Of a stretch of 64,000 bases of DNA, positions 49,834-59,470 are shown piece after piece. A model generated the notes under the pieces. It did no database searches. It was not told the DNA's origin and was given only the letters and a program-made list of their open reading frames with translations. The stretch's first letter is position 1. Every line of letters begins with the position of its first letter. The position numbers were made by a program, and so were the translations under genes. The DNA is from Vineibacter terrae (GTDB lineage Bacteria; Pseudomonadota; Alphaproteobacteria; Reyranellales; Reyranellaceae), in assembly GCF_008039615.1 (NCBI RefSeq), contig NZ_VDUZ01000031.1, positions 46,916 to 110,915 on the forward strand, given 5' to 3'.

Positions 49834-50130
49834 CCCGGCCCCACTTGCGCGCCGGCAGCATGTCCGGCGGCGGCTGCTCTTCCGCAAGCGGCGGATCGAT
49901 CCGCAGGGTGGGGTCGCCCGGCGGGGCGTGACTGGCGGGCAGGTTCGGTGGCCGGCCGGCCATGGCGATCGCGGTCTGCGGTGCGGCCCATAGCAGGGCC
50001 AGGGCGACGAGCTGGATGGCGATCATGGGCAGGGCCATCGCACCGCCCCCGCATGGCCTCTCGTTGTCCGTCCCCAGGGACGGAGAGGGGCACGGTGACG
50101 GCGCGGCGTGACGCCGGCCTGACGAGGCGG
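49834..50130. other. Region between the dehydrogenase and the URC operon
   Basis: A minus-strand frame from 50038 begins MALPMIAIQLVALALLWAAP, a plausible signal or membrane segment, then a proline-rich tail, but it runs into the end of the dehydrogenase gene on the other strand. I do not call it a gene. A GC-rich hairpin-prone patch at 50065-50095 (CCGTCCCC..GGGACGG) may be the terminator of the convergent transcripts. Confidence 0.4.
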
Positions 50131-50757
50131 CTACTTGGTGCCGAACAGGCGGTCGCCGGCGTCACCCAGGCCGGGCACGATGTAGGCGTGCGCGTCGAGA
50201 TGGCTATCGATGGCAGCGGTCCAGATCGGCACGTCGGGATGGGCGTCGGTGAAGGCCTTCACGCCCTCCGGCGCCGCCAGCAGGCACATGAACTTGATGC
50301 GCGGCGCGCCCGAGCGCTTGAGCAGGTCGATGGCGGCAACCGCCGAGTTGGCGGTGGCCAGCATGGGATCGCACACGATGACGAGCCGGTCGGCGACGTC
50401 GTCCGGCAGCTTGCAATAGTACTCGACCGCGGCCTTGGTCTCGGGGTCGCGATAGAGGCCGATATGGCCGACTCGGGCCTGCGGCATCAGCTCGAGCAGC
50501 CCGTCCGCCAGCCCCAGCCCGGCGCGCAGGATCGGCACGACCACCAGCTTCTTGCCTTCGATGAAGGGGGCCTCCATGCCGGTGAGCGGCGTCTCGATAC
50601 GCTGCGGCGCCAGCGGCAGGTCGCGCGTCACCTCATAGCCCAGCAGCATGGCGATCTCGCGCAGCAGGCGCCGGAAATTGGCGCTCGACGTGTCCTTGTC
50701 GCGCATCAGCGACAGCTTGTGCTGCACCAGCGGGTGATCGACGACCGTGACGCTCAT
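50131..50757 (-). CDS. upp: Uracil phosphoribosyltransferase
   Basis: This 208-residue protein is a full-length [37 protein letters not shown] at the start, [28 protein letters not shown] in the PRPP-binding loop region, and the C-terminal [15 protein letters not shown] with the uracil-binding loop. It converts uracil and PRPP to UMP. It is the last gene of an operon after URC1- and URC4-type genes, 73 nt downstream. In the URC pathway UPRT is the entry enzyme (URC6), so here it may serve catabolism rather than only salvage. Confidence 0.95.
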   Translation of the reverse strand: MSVTVVDHPLVQHKLSLMRDKDTSSANFRRLLREIAMLLGYEVTRDLPLAPQRIETPLTGMEAPFIEGKKLVVVPILRAGLGLADGLLELMPQARVGHIGLYRDPETKAAVEYYCKLPDDVADRLVIVCDPMLATANSAVAAIDLLKRSGAPRIKFMCLLAAPEGVKAFTDAHPDVPIWTAAIDSHLDAHAYIVPGLGDAGDRLFGTK

Positions 50758-50830
50758 GCTTGCTTGTCCCCCTCAGGGTCTATCCGTGGTGATGACGGCT
50801 GCGGGCCGCTGGATCATCGCAGCCGGGCGT

Positions 50831-52084
50831 TCAGAAGACGGTGCCGTCGCTGTCGATGGTGATCGGCGGCGTGCCGCCGATTCGGCTCTGGCTCGCCAGC
50901 CGGCGCCCGGCCAGCCAGGTGCCGCCCTCCAGCACCTTGGCCAGGGGCAGCTCGGCGGCATCGAGGCCGAGATGGGCGCGCACATGCTGTGCCACCTGGT
51001 CGAGCAGCAGCACGGTCATGGCCCGCCATTCGACGATGACCTCGTCGCCCGGCGTCCAGGCACGCTCGAGGATGTCGCGGCGCTTCACGCGCAGGGCACC
51101 GCTGTCGATGAACAGGCCGCCGTTGCGGTACTCCGGCAGGCCGGTCAGCGCGTCGAGGTCGGTCACGGCGATGCCGGCCTCCTCCAGCGGCTCGACCAGC
51201 GAGTAGGCCAGCCACTGCGACAGCTTGTGGAACGGCACGAGGCCATCGGTGAGATCGCGGGCCGCCACCGCCGGGTGCCGCCAGACGTCGCCCAGGGGCT
51301 GGCCGGCGATGTCCAGCCGTGAGGGCCAGATCGGCGTGAAAGCTTCCAGCAGCGCTGCCAGGATTGCCGGGGCCGGCAGCGTCTGGTCGGATACCTGGCT
51401 GGCCAGGTGGTCGAACAGGTGGCCCGGCCGCGGATCGCGGCCGCCGAAGAGATCCGGCCGCGCCAGCACGGCTTCACCCAACCGCCGCAGCAGCCTGGTG
51501 CGGCCATCGAGGCCGACCAGCGGATTGTGCGCGGCAACCTGGAAGCCGGCCACCAGCGCCAGCTCCTCCAGCCGCATCAACGCCTCGGCATCCGCCCGAA
51601 GGGGATCGCCGCGGTGGGTGCTGAAGGCGCCGGCAGCGAACATGTCGAGGGAGGCCACCGCCAGCCCTTCGGAGCGGGCCAGGGTCTGGCCGCTGGCAAG
51701 CTCGCGATAGCGCCAATCCGGCCCGGCGCCGGCGTCCAGCAGCACCGAGACGATCGCAAGATCGAAGCGCCGCCGCGCCCGTTCCTCGCGTGGCATGCCG
51801 GCGGGCAGGCGTCGGGCCAGCGGCCGCCAGCGGTCGCGGCCGCCAGCCTCGAAATGCCGCCAGCGCGCATGGAAGGGCACGGTGCGTGGATCGGGGAAAC
51901 GTTCGCGCGTGACCGCGAGCGTGGCCCGCACGGCAGCCTCAAGGCCGTCATAGTCGAGCGCGAAATGCGGCGACTCGCCGTTCTCGACGCGGCGCCAGAC
52001 GGCGCGCGCCCGTTCGCGGATGGCGTCGGGCGTGCGCAGATAGGCGATCGCTTCAGCCGGCGTGCCGAGCGACAGCGGGGTCAT
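50831..52084 (-). CDS. URC4/urg3 (DUF1688) family protein, uracil catabolism
   Basis: This 417-residue protein matches the DUF1688/URC4 family: a start PLSLGTPAEAIAYLRTPDAIRERA, HFALDYDGLEAAVRATLAVTRERFPD, FHARWRHFEAGG and VEWRAMTVLLLDQVAQHVRAHLG near the end. Full length is typical. The family is required for the URC uracil-degradation route in yeast, but its reaction has not been settled to my knowledge. The gene lies 52 nt after URC1 and 73 nt before upp, all on the minus strand. Confidence 0.88.
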   Translation of the reverse strand: MTPLSLGTPAEAIAYLRTPDAIRERARAVWRRVENGESPHFALDYDGLEAAVRATLAVTRERFPDPRTVPFHARWRHFEAGGRDRWRPLARRLPAGMPREERARRRFDLAIVSVLLDAGAGPDWRYRELASGQTLARSEGLAVASLDMFAAGAFSTHRGDPLRADAEALMRLEELALVAGFQVAAHNPLVGLDGRTRLLRRLGEAVLARPDLFGGRDPRPGHLFDHLASQVSDQTLPAPAILAALLEAFTPIWPSRLDIAGQPLGDVWRHPAVAARDLTDGLVPFHKLSQWLAYSLVEPLEEAGIAVTDLDALTGLPEYRNGGLFIDSGALRVKRRDILERAWTPGDEVIVEWRAMTVLLLDQVAQHVRAHLGLDAAELPLAKVLEGGTWLAGRRLASQSRIGGTPPITIDSDGTVF

Positions 52085-52136
52085 GACAGGCTTTCGGACG
52101 AGACGGGGCGGGGACAGGCGGATGGCGTCGACAGCG

Positions 52137-53438
52137 TCACTCGCTCAACCCCCGCCCCTTGGCCACGGTCAGATCAACAAGATCCGGCTTCTTCGGCGTG
52201 AAGTAGCCGGCCGCCTTCTTCGCATCCATCTCGACCTGCGCGTCGAGCGGGATCAGCTCGTCCGGGATCGGCACCTGCTCGACGATCTCGATGCCCTGGG
52301 CCCGCAGCGCGTCGGATTTCATGTTGCTCATGGAGGCGAAGCGGTCGATGCGCGCGATGCCCAGCCAGTGGAACACGTCGGGCATGAGCTGCTGGAAGCG
52401 CATATCCTGCACGCCGGCGACGCACTCGGTGCGGGCGAAGTACTGCGCCGCGGTGTCGCCGCCGCGCTGGCGCTTGCGGGCGTTGTAGACGAGGAACTTC
52501 GTGACCTCGCCCAGCGCGCGGCCTTCCTTGCGGTTGTAGACCACAAGGCCGACCCCGCCTTTCTGGGCCATCTCGATGCACAGCTCGACGCCGTGCGCGA
52601 GATAGGGGCGGCAGGTGCAGATGTCGGAGCCGAAGACGTCCGAGCCGTTGCATTCGTCGTGCACGCGGCAGGCGATCGGAGTTTCAGCATGGCCGAGCTT
52701 GGCCACGTCGCCGAAGAAGTAGAGCGACATGCCGCCGATCGGCGGCAGGAACGCCTTGAGGTCCGGCCGTGTCACCAGCTCGGGATACATCCCCGCCGTG
52801 TGCTCGAACAACGAGCGGCGCAGCGCGGTCTCGGCGACGCCGAAGCGCTCGGCCACACCCGGCAGCCACCATACGGGCTCGATCGCTGCCTTGGTGACGC
52901 GCACGTCACCAGCGGACAGCAGGATCTCGCCGTCCGGCGCCAGGCGGCCGGCCTCGACCGCATCCTTGACCTCCGGCATCGACACCCGCGCCTTGGTCAC
53001 CGCGATGGTGGGGCGGATGTCCCAGCCTGCCGCCAGCCGGTCGGCGAAGACGTCGGCAACGAGATGGCCCCAGGGATCGAAGGACACGATCTTGCCGGGG
53101 TCGGCCCATTGCGGGAACGGCCCTATGGACGCCGCCGGCGACGTGTCCGTCAGGTCCGGCTTGTGGTCGGGCGCCAGCGCCTGGGCGGCGACCGCCAGCG
53201 CACGGTAGATGCCGTAGCCGCCGGCATGCACGCCGATGGCATTGCGATGCTCGGGATGGGTGACGGTGGCGACGACGGGGCCGCGGTCGGCCGGATTGGC
53301 GGCGCCCCAGTGGATCTCCGGCGGCTTGCCGGAGCCCCGCGTGGGGTGCGACGTCAGGCGGATATGGCGGTGGTTGCGTGGAGCGTTCGAAACCGGACCG
53401 GATGGGGGCTTGGTGGACGGCGGCAGGGCCGAAGTCAT
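52137..53438 (-). CDS. URC1-type GTP cyclohydrolase II family protein
   Basis: This 433-residue protein has a GTP cyclohydrolase II core in its C-terminal half: zinc ligands Cys263, Cys274 and Cys276 (HDECN, then DICTC), followed by VVYNRKEGRALGEVTKFLVYN, the counterpart of the RibA motif R-x-EGRG-I-G. The long N-terminal part (about 1-200) and the GGDTAAQYF segment mark the URC1 subgroup rather than RibA, which makes riboflavin precursors. In yeast, URC1 acts on a uracil-derived nucleotide. It is the first gene of the URC1-URC4-upp operon. Catalytic activity is inferred. Confidence 0.88.
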   Translation of the reverse strand: MTSALPPSTKPPSGPVSNAPRNHRHIRLTSHPTRGSGKPPEIHWGAANPADRGPVVATVTHPEHRNAIGVHAGGYGIYRALAVAAQALAPDHKPDLTDTSPAASIGPFPQWADPGKIVSFDPWGHLVADVFADRLAAGWDIRPTIAVTKARVSMPEVKDAVEAGRLAPDGEILLSAGDVRVTKAAIEPVWWLPGVAERFGVAETALRRSLFEHTAGMYPELVTRPDLKAFLPPIGGMSLYFFGDVAKLGHAETPIACRVHDECNGSDVFGSDICTCRPYLAHGVELCIEMAQKGGVGLVVYNRKEGRALGEVTKFLVYNARKRQRGGDTAAQYFARTECVAGVQDMRFQQLMPDVFHWLGIARIDRFASMSNMKSDALRAQGIEIVEQVPIPDELIPLDAQVEMDAKKAAGYFTPKKPDLVDLTVAKGRGLSE

Positions 53439-53638
53439 GGGCTTTCCAGTACGACTACCTCGAAAGCGCAGTATAATAGCAGCCTGTGGACAATTTATGA
53501 AGATGTTTAGGGGCCTGCTCCAATGTCACGCCGGGTCCCTCGGATGCTTCGAGCCATCTCATTTGAGTGAATGACGCTTTCACCATCGCTTGCAGCCACA
53601 ATGCGTTTTTCGTGGCTGGACTCGGGGAGGATTCGCTC

Positions 53639-54160
53639 ATGGCCGCCAATACGGGGATCATTTTTGGCACGGTCACGGATACGGGAGGCAGCGCCGTGGG
53701 GGGCGCCGAGCTCACGTTGAATTTCATCCTCGGTGACGGATCGGCTATTGCGACCGGAACGAGCGCCGACATCGAGGGCAACCTGCAAGGCTATCCCAAG
53801 GCGACGACGAACAAGGACGGCAAGTTCGTCATGCCATTTCAATGGAGCGGCACGGATATCGGCAAGGTGGTGGATGGCGCCGTCACGGCGAGCATCTACG
53901 TGGCCCAGTGGTTTTCCGACAACTCTCATCGCTACGTCAACGCGCGCTGCAAGCTGTTTCTTGGGCTCGACTTGAAGAAGCTGATTCAAGTCGGCTACAC
54001 CGATCCGAGCGGCTCGGCCAGCGACTTCGTGAACGTGGGCAAGGACTTCTACGCTTCCTATCGCGAGATGCTTCCCACTCACGGCGTCTTTCCCACTGTC
54101 ATGCCATTGACCACCGAAGTGTGGGGATTGATTGGCAAGGCCAACCCGAAGCTGCCCTGA
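53639..54160 (+). CDS. Hypothetical protein with carboxypeptidase-regulatory-like fold
   Basis: This 173-residue protein begins TGIIFGTVTDTGGSAVGGAELTL, which matches the first strands of a CarboxypepD_reg-like/CnaB beta-sandwich, and has KDGKFVMPFQWSGTDIG. It lacks a signal peptide. The later part (LGLDLKKLIQVGYTDPSG) is unknown. ATG 53639 follows GGGGAGG. AT content is higher than in neighbouring genes, so it may be recently acquired. No function is assigned. Confidence 0.6.
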   Translation: MAANTGIIFGTVTDTGGSAVGGAELTLNFILGDGSAIATGTSADIEGNLQGYPKATTNKDGKFVMPFQWSGTDIGKVVDGAVTASIYVAQWFSDNSHRYVNARCKLFLGLDLKKLIQVGYTDPSGSASDFVNVGKDFYASYREMLPTHGVFPTVMPLTTEVWGLIGKANPKLP

Positions 54161-54242
54161 TCTCTGCCGCGCCCGGCGCGGCTCGATCGCGATCAGGTGC
54201 GGCTTGCTTCCGGCGCAGGGTTGCCCGATAGCGTGATGCGCC

Positions 54243-55379
54243 TCACCGCAGCCGCGCCGGGTTCAAGGTCGCCTCGGTGACGCCCAGGGCCGTCAGGTCT
54301 TCCGGCATGCCCCGGCCCAGGGCCAGGGCGGCCGATAGGCGGCCCATGGCCGGCGCGCTTTGGATGCCGTAGCCGCCCTGGCCGGCCAGCCAGAAGAAGC
54401 CTTCGGCATCGCCGTCGTAGCCGACGACGAACGTCTTGTCGGCCACGAAGCTGCGCAGCCCGGCCCACTTGTTCTTGATGCGCTTGATGCGCAGCGACGA
54501 GGCCGCCTCGATGCGCTCGACGGCGATGGCGATGTCGATCTCCTCCGGCTGCGCGTCGCAGGGCGGGCTGGGCGTCTCGTCGGCCGGCGAGCCCAGGAAC
54601 TGGCCGACCTCGGGCTTGAAGTAGAAGGTCTCGTCGACGTCGACCACGATCGGCAGCGCGTGGATATCGACATCCGGCGGCGCGTCGAAGGTGAAGGCGG
54701 TGCGGCGCTTGGGCACCAGGCCGATCGGCCTGATCCCGGCCATGCCGGCCAGCACATCGCACCAGGCGCCCGCGGCGTTGATGACGGCCATCGCGATCAC
54801 GCGATCGCCGCCCTGCAGCGCCAGGTGCCATTTGCCTGCCCGGCGCTCCAGCCCGACGATCTCGGCGTTCAGCCGCAGGACCGCGCCCCCGGCCCGGGCG
54901 CCGCGCAGGAAGCCGCCGTGGATGGCGGCCACGTCCATGTCCTCGGCGTCCGGCTCGTAGACGCCGCTGTCGACCGCCTCGGCATTGAGCAGCGGGTTGA
55001 GCGCCAGCGCCTCGCGCCGGTCGATGCGCCGGACGCTGGCGACCAGGCTGTGGAACTCGGCATAGGCGGCGTCCAGCGCATCGTGCCGGTCAGCCGTGCC
55101 GATGAACAGCGCGCCGCGCGGGCTGAGCAGGGGCACGTCGGCGAAGCCCGCGGGCGGCTGGCGATAGAACCCGCCGCTGGCGACGGTGATGGCGCGGATC
55201 GCATCGCTGCCGTAGGTCTCGCTGTAGAGCGCCGCCGACCGGCCGGTCGTGTGGTAGGCCGCGACGTGCTCGCGCTCCACGATCGCGACCGGGCCGCCGC
55301 CGGCGGCCAGGAAGTAGGCGCACGACACGCCGGCGATGCCGGCACCGACGATGGCGAACTCGACTTCGGTAACGCTCAT
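54243..55379 (-). CDS. FAD-dependent oxidoreductase, DAO (glycine oxidase/D-amino acid dehydrogenase-like) family
   Basis: This 378-residue protein has an N-terminal dinucleotide motif FAIVGAGIAGVSCAYFL (about 8-24), then VAIVEREHVAAYHTTGRSAAL. MAVINAAGAWCDVLA in the middle and GQGGYGIQSAPAMGRLSAAL near the C-terminus are typical of DAO-family enzymes. It oxidises a D-amino acid or other amine or hydroxy-acid; the substrate is unknown. Start 55379 follows CAGGAG at 4-nt spacing. Its stop is 83 nt from the convergent hypothetical gene. Confidence 0.9.
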   Translation of the reverse strand: MSVTEVEFAIVGAGIAGVSCAYFLAAGGGPVAIVEREHVAAYHTTGRSAALYSETYGSDAIRAITVASGGFYRQPPAGFADVPLLSPRGALFIGTADRHDALDAAYAEFHSLVASVRRIDRREALALNPLLNAEAVDSGVYEPDAEDMDVAAIHGGFLRGARAGGAVLRLNAEIVGLERRAGKWHLALQGGDRVIAMAVINAAGAWCDVLAGMAGIRPIGLVPKRRTAFTFDAPPDVDIHALPIVVDVDETFYFKPEVGQFLGSPADETPSPPCDAQPEEIDIAIAVERIEAASSLRIKRIKNKWAGLRSFVADKTFVVGYDGDAEGFFWLAGQGGYGIQSAPAMGRLSAALALGRGMPEDLTALGVTEATLNPARLR

Positions 55380-55512
55380 GATGCTCCTGCGGGATTCCTC
55401 GCCGGGATTATCGCAAGCGGCTTGCCGGCGGCGCAATCGCGCTCTGGCGAGCATGGCACGGGCGCGCCGGAAGGGGGTTCTCTCATGTTGCCGCCCGTGC
55501 CATCGTCGGCGC

Positions 55513-57033
55513 ATGAATATCGCTCATCTCCTGATCAAGTCGGCACAGGCATTTCCCGAGCATATCGCCTTGGCGAAGGGTGAAGTCGCGTACCTGGCCT
55601 ACCGCAATCTGCTGCGCAAGGTGTCCGTGATGGCGACGCACCTGCGGCACCGGCTGAAGCTGCGGCCGGGCGATCGCGTCGCCTTCGCGATGGGCAATTG
55701 CGTCGAGGCGATCGAGACGATGTACGCGATCTGGCATGCCGGGCTGGTCGCGGTGCCGATGAACGCCAAGCTGCATCCGCGCGAGTTCGCCTTCATCCTG
55801 CAGAACTCGGGCGCGCGGGTGTGCATGGTGACGCCGGACCTTGCCGAGAGCATTGCCGGCGTCAAGGACGAGTGCCCGGCGCTGGAGCGCATCATCGACG
55901 TCTCGGCGCGCGACTACATCTTCATGGCCGTGGGCGATCCGCTGGCGGTCACCGACAGGGCGCCGGCCGATCCGGCCTGGCTGTTCTATACCTCGGGCAC
56001 CACCGGCCGGCCCAAGGGCGCCACGCTCACGCACCGCAACCTGCTGGCGATGACCTTGAACTACTACGCCGACATCGACCGGCCGCAGCCCGGCGGCTCG
56101 ATCCTGCATGTGGCGCCCATCAGCCACGGCTCGGGATTGTGGAACTTCCCGCTGCTGGGACGGGGAGCGGTGCAGGTGTTTCCCGACAGCGGCCGCTACG
56201 AGGTTCCGGAAATGGTCGAGCTGGCGCGGCGGTGGCCGGACGCCACGGTCTTTCTGGCGCCGACCATGGTGAAGCGGCTGATCGACCATCGTGCCGCGGG
56301 CGGCATCAAGCCGGGCGAGATCCGCACCATCACCTACGGCGGCGCGCCGATGTATGTCAGCGACCTCCGGCAATCGCTCGACCTGCTGGGCAACGTGATG
56401 GTGCAGCTCTACGGCCAGGGCGAGAGTCCGATGACCATCACCCATCTCAGTCGGGAAGCGCACGCCAACCGTGATCACCCGCGATGGGAGCAGCGCCTGG
56501 CCTCGGCCGGGCTGCCCGATTCCTGTGTCGAGGTGCGGGTGGTCGACGAGGCCGGCAAGCCCATGCCGGTCGGCCAGGTCGGCGAGATCATCGTGCGTGG
56601 CGAGACCGTGATGTCCGGCTACTGGCAGAACGACGAGGCCACGGCGAAGTCGCTGCGCGAGGGATGGCTGTGGACCGGCGATGTCGGCTGCTTCGACGAG
56701 GACGGGTTCCTCACGCTCAAGGACCGCTCGAAGGACATGATCATATCGGGCGGCTCCAACATCTATCCGCGCGAGATCGAGGACGTGCTGGCGACGCATC
56801 CGGCGGTGCAGGAATGCTCGGTCATCGGCCGTCCGCACCCGGAATGGGGCGAGGAGGCGGTGGCCTTCGTGGTGCTGCGTGCCGGCCAGGCGACGACCCC
56901 GGCCGAGCTCGATGCGCTGTGCCTCGACAATATCGCGCGCTACAAGCGGCCCAAGGATTACAAGTTCATCGAGGCGCTGCCGAAGAACAACTACGGCAAG
57001 ATCCTGAAGACCGAGCTGCGCAAGCTGGTGTGA
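55513..57033 (+). CDS. AMP-binding acyl-CoA synthetase
   Basis: This 506-residue adenylate-forming enzyme has the P-loop-like motif LFYTSGTTGRPKGATLTHRNL (about 158-178), YGQGESPMTITHLS (A5 region), GWLWTGDVGCFDEDGFLTLKDRSKDMIISGGSNIYPREIE (A7/A8) and the C-terminal lysine in PKNNYGKILKTELRK (A10). It activates a fatty or other carboxylic acid to acyl-CoA with ATP. No strong ribosome site is visible at 55513. It is divergent from the FAD oxidoreductase gene. Confidence 0.93.
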   Translation: MNIAHLLIKSAQAFPEHIALAKGEVAYLAYRNLLRKVSVMATHLRHRLKLRPGDRVAFAMGNCVEAIETMYAIWHAGLVAVPMNAKLHPREFAFILQNSGARVCMVTPDLAESIAGVKDECPALERIIDVSARDYIFMAVGDPLAVTDRAPADPAWLFYTSGTTGRPKGATLTHRNLLAMTLNYYADIDRPQPGGSILHVAPISHGSGLWNFPLLGRGAVQVFPDSGRYEVPEMVELARRWPDATVFLAPTMVKRLIDHRAAGGIKPGEIRTITYGGAPMYVSDLRQSLDLLGNVMVQLYGQGESPMTITHLSREAHANRDHPRWEQRLASAGLPDSCVEVRVVDEAGKPMPVGQVGEIIVRGETVMSGYWQNDEATAKSLREGWLWTGDVGCFDEDGFLTLKDRSKDMIISGGSNIYPREIEDVLATHPAVQECSVIGRPHPEWGEEAVAFVVLRAGQATTPAELDALCLDNIARYKRPKDYKFIEALPKNNYGKILKTELRKLV

Positions 57034-57065
57034 CGGGACGTTTGGCCCCGTGACAGTACCCTCCC

Positions 57066-57144
57066 GTCATCCCGAGCGCAGCGAGGGATCTCCTACGGCG
57101 AGGTGCGCTGTTCGCGGGAGATCCCTCGCTGCGCTCGGGATGAC
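57066..57144. repeat. Palindromic element after the acyl-CoA synthetase gene
   Basis: GTCATCCCGAGCGCAGCGAGGGATCTCC-type arms with perfect inverse at the right (to GGATGAC 57144) and a shorter loop of about 23 nt. It lies 32 nt after the stop codon and may serve as 3'-end stem. No outer arms are seen. Confidence 0.88.
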
Positions 57145-57262
57145 AGCGGGGCTGCGCAGCGCGGGACGCGAGGGATGACTTGTCTTCCGGCTGCGGCTGG
57201 CCGATGGTTGCGGCGCCGTGTGCCGAGGCCGGCCATGCAACCCATCGACAAGGGAGACGCCC

Positions 57263-58018
57263 ATGCCATCACCCAAGATCGCCCTCATCACCGGTGCGGG
57301 GACCGGCGTCGGCAAGGCCGCTGCCCTGGCGCTGGCCAAGGAAGGCTATGCCGTCGTGCTTGCCGGCCGGCGCAAGGAGCCGCTGGAGGAGGTCGCGACG
57401 GCGGTGCAGGCGGCGGGAGCCAAGGCGCTGGTGGTGCAGGCCGATGTCGGCGATCCGGCGCAGGTGAAGGCGCTGTTCGCCAGGACCAAGGAGACGTTCG
57501 GCCGGCTCGACCTGCTGTTCAACAACGCCGGCATGGGCGCGCCGGCGGTGCCGATGGATGAGCTGCCCTTCACGCAGTGGAAGGCGGTGGTCGACGTCAA
57601 TCTCACCGGCTCGTTCCTGTGCGCGCAGGAAGCCATGCGCATGATGAAGGAGCAGCGGCCGCAGGGCGGCCGCATCATCAACAACGGCTCGATCTCGGCC
57701 CATGCGCCGCGGCCCAACTCGGTGGCCTACACGTCGACCAAGCACGCCATCACCGGCCTCACCAAGTGCATCGCGCTGGACGGCCGGCCCTTCGACATCG
57801 CCTGCGGCCAGATCGATATCGGCAATGCCCATACGCCGATGGCGGCGCGCATGGCCCAGGGCGTGCCGCAGGCCGACGGCTCGGTCCGGCCCGAGCCGCT
57901 AATGGACGTGGAGTCGGTGGGCCGCACCATCGCCTACATGGCCACGCTGCCGCCCGACGCCAACGCGCTGTTCGTGACGGTGATGGCGACCAAGATGCCG
58001 TTCGTCGGCCGCGGCTGA
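57263..58018 (+). CDS. SDR family oxidoreductase
   Basis: This 251-residue short-chain dehydrogenase has TGAGTGVG (10-17), NNAG (87-90), a serine at about 143-145 and the catalytic pair Tyr156/Lys160 (YTSTK). It is NAD(P)-dependent and cytoplasmic. The substrate is unknown. AGGGAGA lies 8 nt before ATG 57263. It is followed after 20 nt by an MFS exporter, so the two may form an operon. Confidence 0.92.
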   Translation: MPSPKIALITGAGTGVGKAAALALAKEGYAVVLAGRRKEPLEEVATAVQAAGAKALVVQADVGDPAQVKALFARTKETFGRLDLLFNNAGMGAPAVPMDELPFTQWKAVVDVNLTGSFLCAQEAMRMMKEQRPQGGRIINNGSISAHAPRPNSVAYTSTKHAITGLTKCIALDGRPFDIACGQIDIGNAHTPMAARMAQGVPQADGSVRPEPLMDVESVGRTIAYMATLPPDANALFVTVMATKMPFVGRG

Positions 58019-58038
58019 GCGCTGCGGCCACGCTTCGG

Positions 58039-59421
58039 ATGTCAAGACCGCGGCCGGCATCGTTCGGCCTGCTCGTCGTCGGCCTGGGCGTTGCCGGCGT
58101 GCCGCTGGATACGGCGGTCAACATCGCCTTTCCCGCCATCACGGCGGCCTTCGACCTGCAGGTCCGCTCCATCCAGTGGATCGTGATCTGCTACGTGCTT
58201 ACCTACACCAGCCTGATGCTGGTGTTCGGCAAGCTCGGCGACCTGCTGGGATATCGCCGCATCTTCCAGATCGGGCTGCTGATCAGCGCCGTCGCGTTCG
58301 TCCTGTGCGCGCTGGCGCCGAGCTTCGGCTGGCTGCTGCTCTTCCGCGTCCTGCAAGGCATCGGCGCGGCGCTGGCGATCAGCGTGGCGCCGGCGCTGGC
58401 GACATCGCTGTATGACGAGCGGGACCGCTCGCGCGCGCTGGGCGCCTATGCCGGCCTGTTCTCGCTCGCCTGGGCCCTGGGGCCGCTGCTGGGCGGCGCT
58501 CTTGTCGACCGCTGGGGCTGGGGTGGCGTCTTCTGGTTCCGCGCGCCGGTGGCGGTGCTGGCGCTGATGCTGTCATGGGTGCTGCCGGCGCCGGAGCGGG
58601 CTGCCGGTCGGCGTTTCGACTGGCTCGGGTCCGGCCTGCTCGCCTTCTGGATCAGCGCCTTGCTGCTGGCCCTGGCGCTGGCCCAGATGCCTGGCGGCGG
58701 CGTGTGGCTGCCGCTGGCGCTGGCGATCGCCGGCATCAACGCGCTGATCGTGTTCGCCATGCACCAGGCCAGCTTCAGCGAGCCGATCCTGCGCCTGTCG
58801 CTGTTCCGCGACCTCGACTTTTCGCTGCTCAACCTGATGAGCCTCGCGGTGAGCCTGGTCGGCTTCGCCGTGCTGCTGCTGGTGCCGTACTACCTGGCGG
58901 GCATCGTCCGGCTGTCGGCGACATGGGGCGGCGCGGTGCTGGCGGTGAGCGCCCTCGGCATGATCCTGGGCTCGGCGCTGGCCGGCCGTCTGTGGGGTGG
59001 CAAGCGGCAGAAGCGCAACGCGCTGGCCGGGGTCGTCCTGGTGATCGCGGCGACCGCGGTGATCGGGCAGAGCGCCGATCGCTCGGCGCTGGCGGTCATG
59101 GCGGTGGCGCTGCTGTGCCAGGGCATCGGCCTGGGCCTGTTCCAGGTGGCCTACACCGATATCGTCACGGGCAGCCTGCCGGTGCACGACCGCGGCGTCG
59201 CCGGCGGCCTGGCGATGGTCACGCGCACCCTGGGCACGGTGGCGAGCGCGACGCTGCTGAGCGCGCTGTTCCAGCAGGTCCGCCAGGCGGCGCTGGACGG
59301 CGGCCGCACGGCCGAGGCCGCCTTTCTGCGGGCGTTCGAAACGACGTTCACGGCAGCTGCTGTCTTCCTGCTGATCACGCTCGGCGCGACATTCCTGCGC
59401 CGGCGCATGTGGCGGGGCTGA
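58039..59421 (+). CDS. MFS transporter (DHA2-like)
   Basis: This 460-residue protein has about 12-14 hydrophobic segments. It contains LDTAVNIAFPAITAAFDL, the loop motif GKLGDLLGYRRIFQIG (motif A form GxLGDRxGRR) and LFRVLQGIGAALAISVAPALATSLY (motif B), as in drug:proton antiporters of the DHA2 group. It lies in the inner membrane and probably exports a small molecule. The ATG is 20 nt after the SDR stop, without a strong ribosome site. Confidence 0.9.
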   Translation: MSRPRPASFGLLVVGLGVAGVPLDTAVNIAFPAITAAFDLQVRSIQWIVICYVLTYTSLMLVFGKLGDLLGYRRIFQIGLLISAVAFVLCALAPSFGWLLLFRVLQGIGAALAISVAPALATSLYDERDRSRALGAYAGLFSLAWALGPLLGGALVDRWGWGGVFWFRAPVAVLALMLSWVLPAPERAAGRRFDWLGSGLLAFWISALLLALALAQMPGGGVWLPLALAIAGINALIVFAMHQASFSEPILRLSLFRDLDFSLLNLMSLAVSLVGFAVLLLVPYYLAGIVRLSATWGGAVLAVSALGMILGSALAGRLWGGKRQKRNALAGVVLVIAATAVIGQSADRSALAVMAVALLCQGIGLGLFQVAYTDIVTGSLPVHDRGVAGGLAMVTRTLGTVASATLLSALFQQVRQAALDGGRTAEAAFLRAFETTFTAAAVFLLITLGATFLRRRMWRG

Positions 59422-59470
59422 ATTCCCATGCTAGCGTTCTGATGCATCAACGATTCGGGGGAAGCGAACG

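Noticed and set aside
49649..50038. Minus-strand frame with a hydrophobic N-terminus
   Set aside because: Overlaps 185 nt of the dehydrogenase gene on the other strand, lacks a ribosome site and has a low-complexity tail.
6885..57144. CRISPR array made of the recurring GTCATCCCGAGCG sequences
   Set aside because: Copies are dispersed by kilobases, are palindromic, and lack regular spacers or cas genes.
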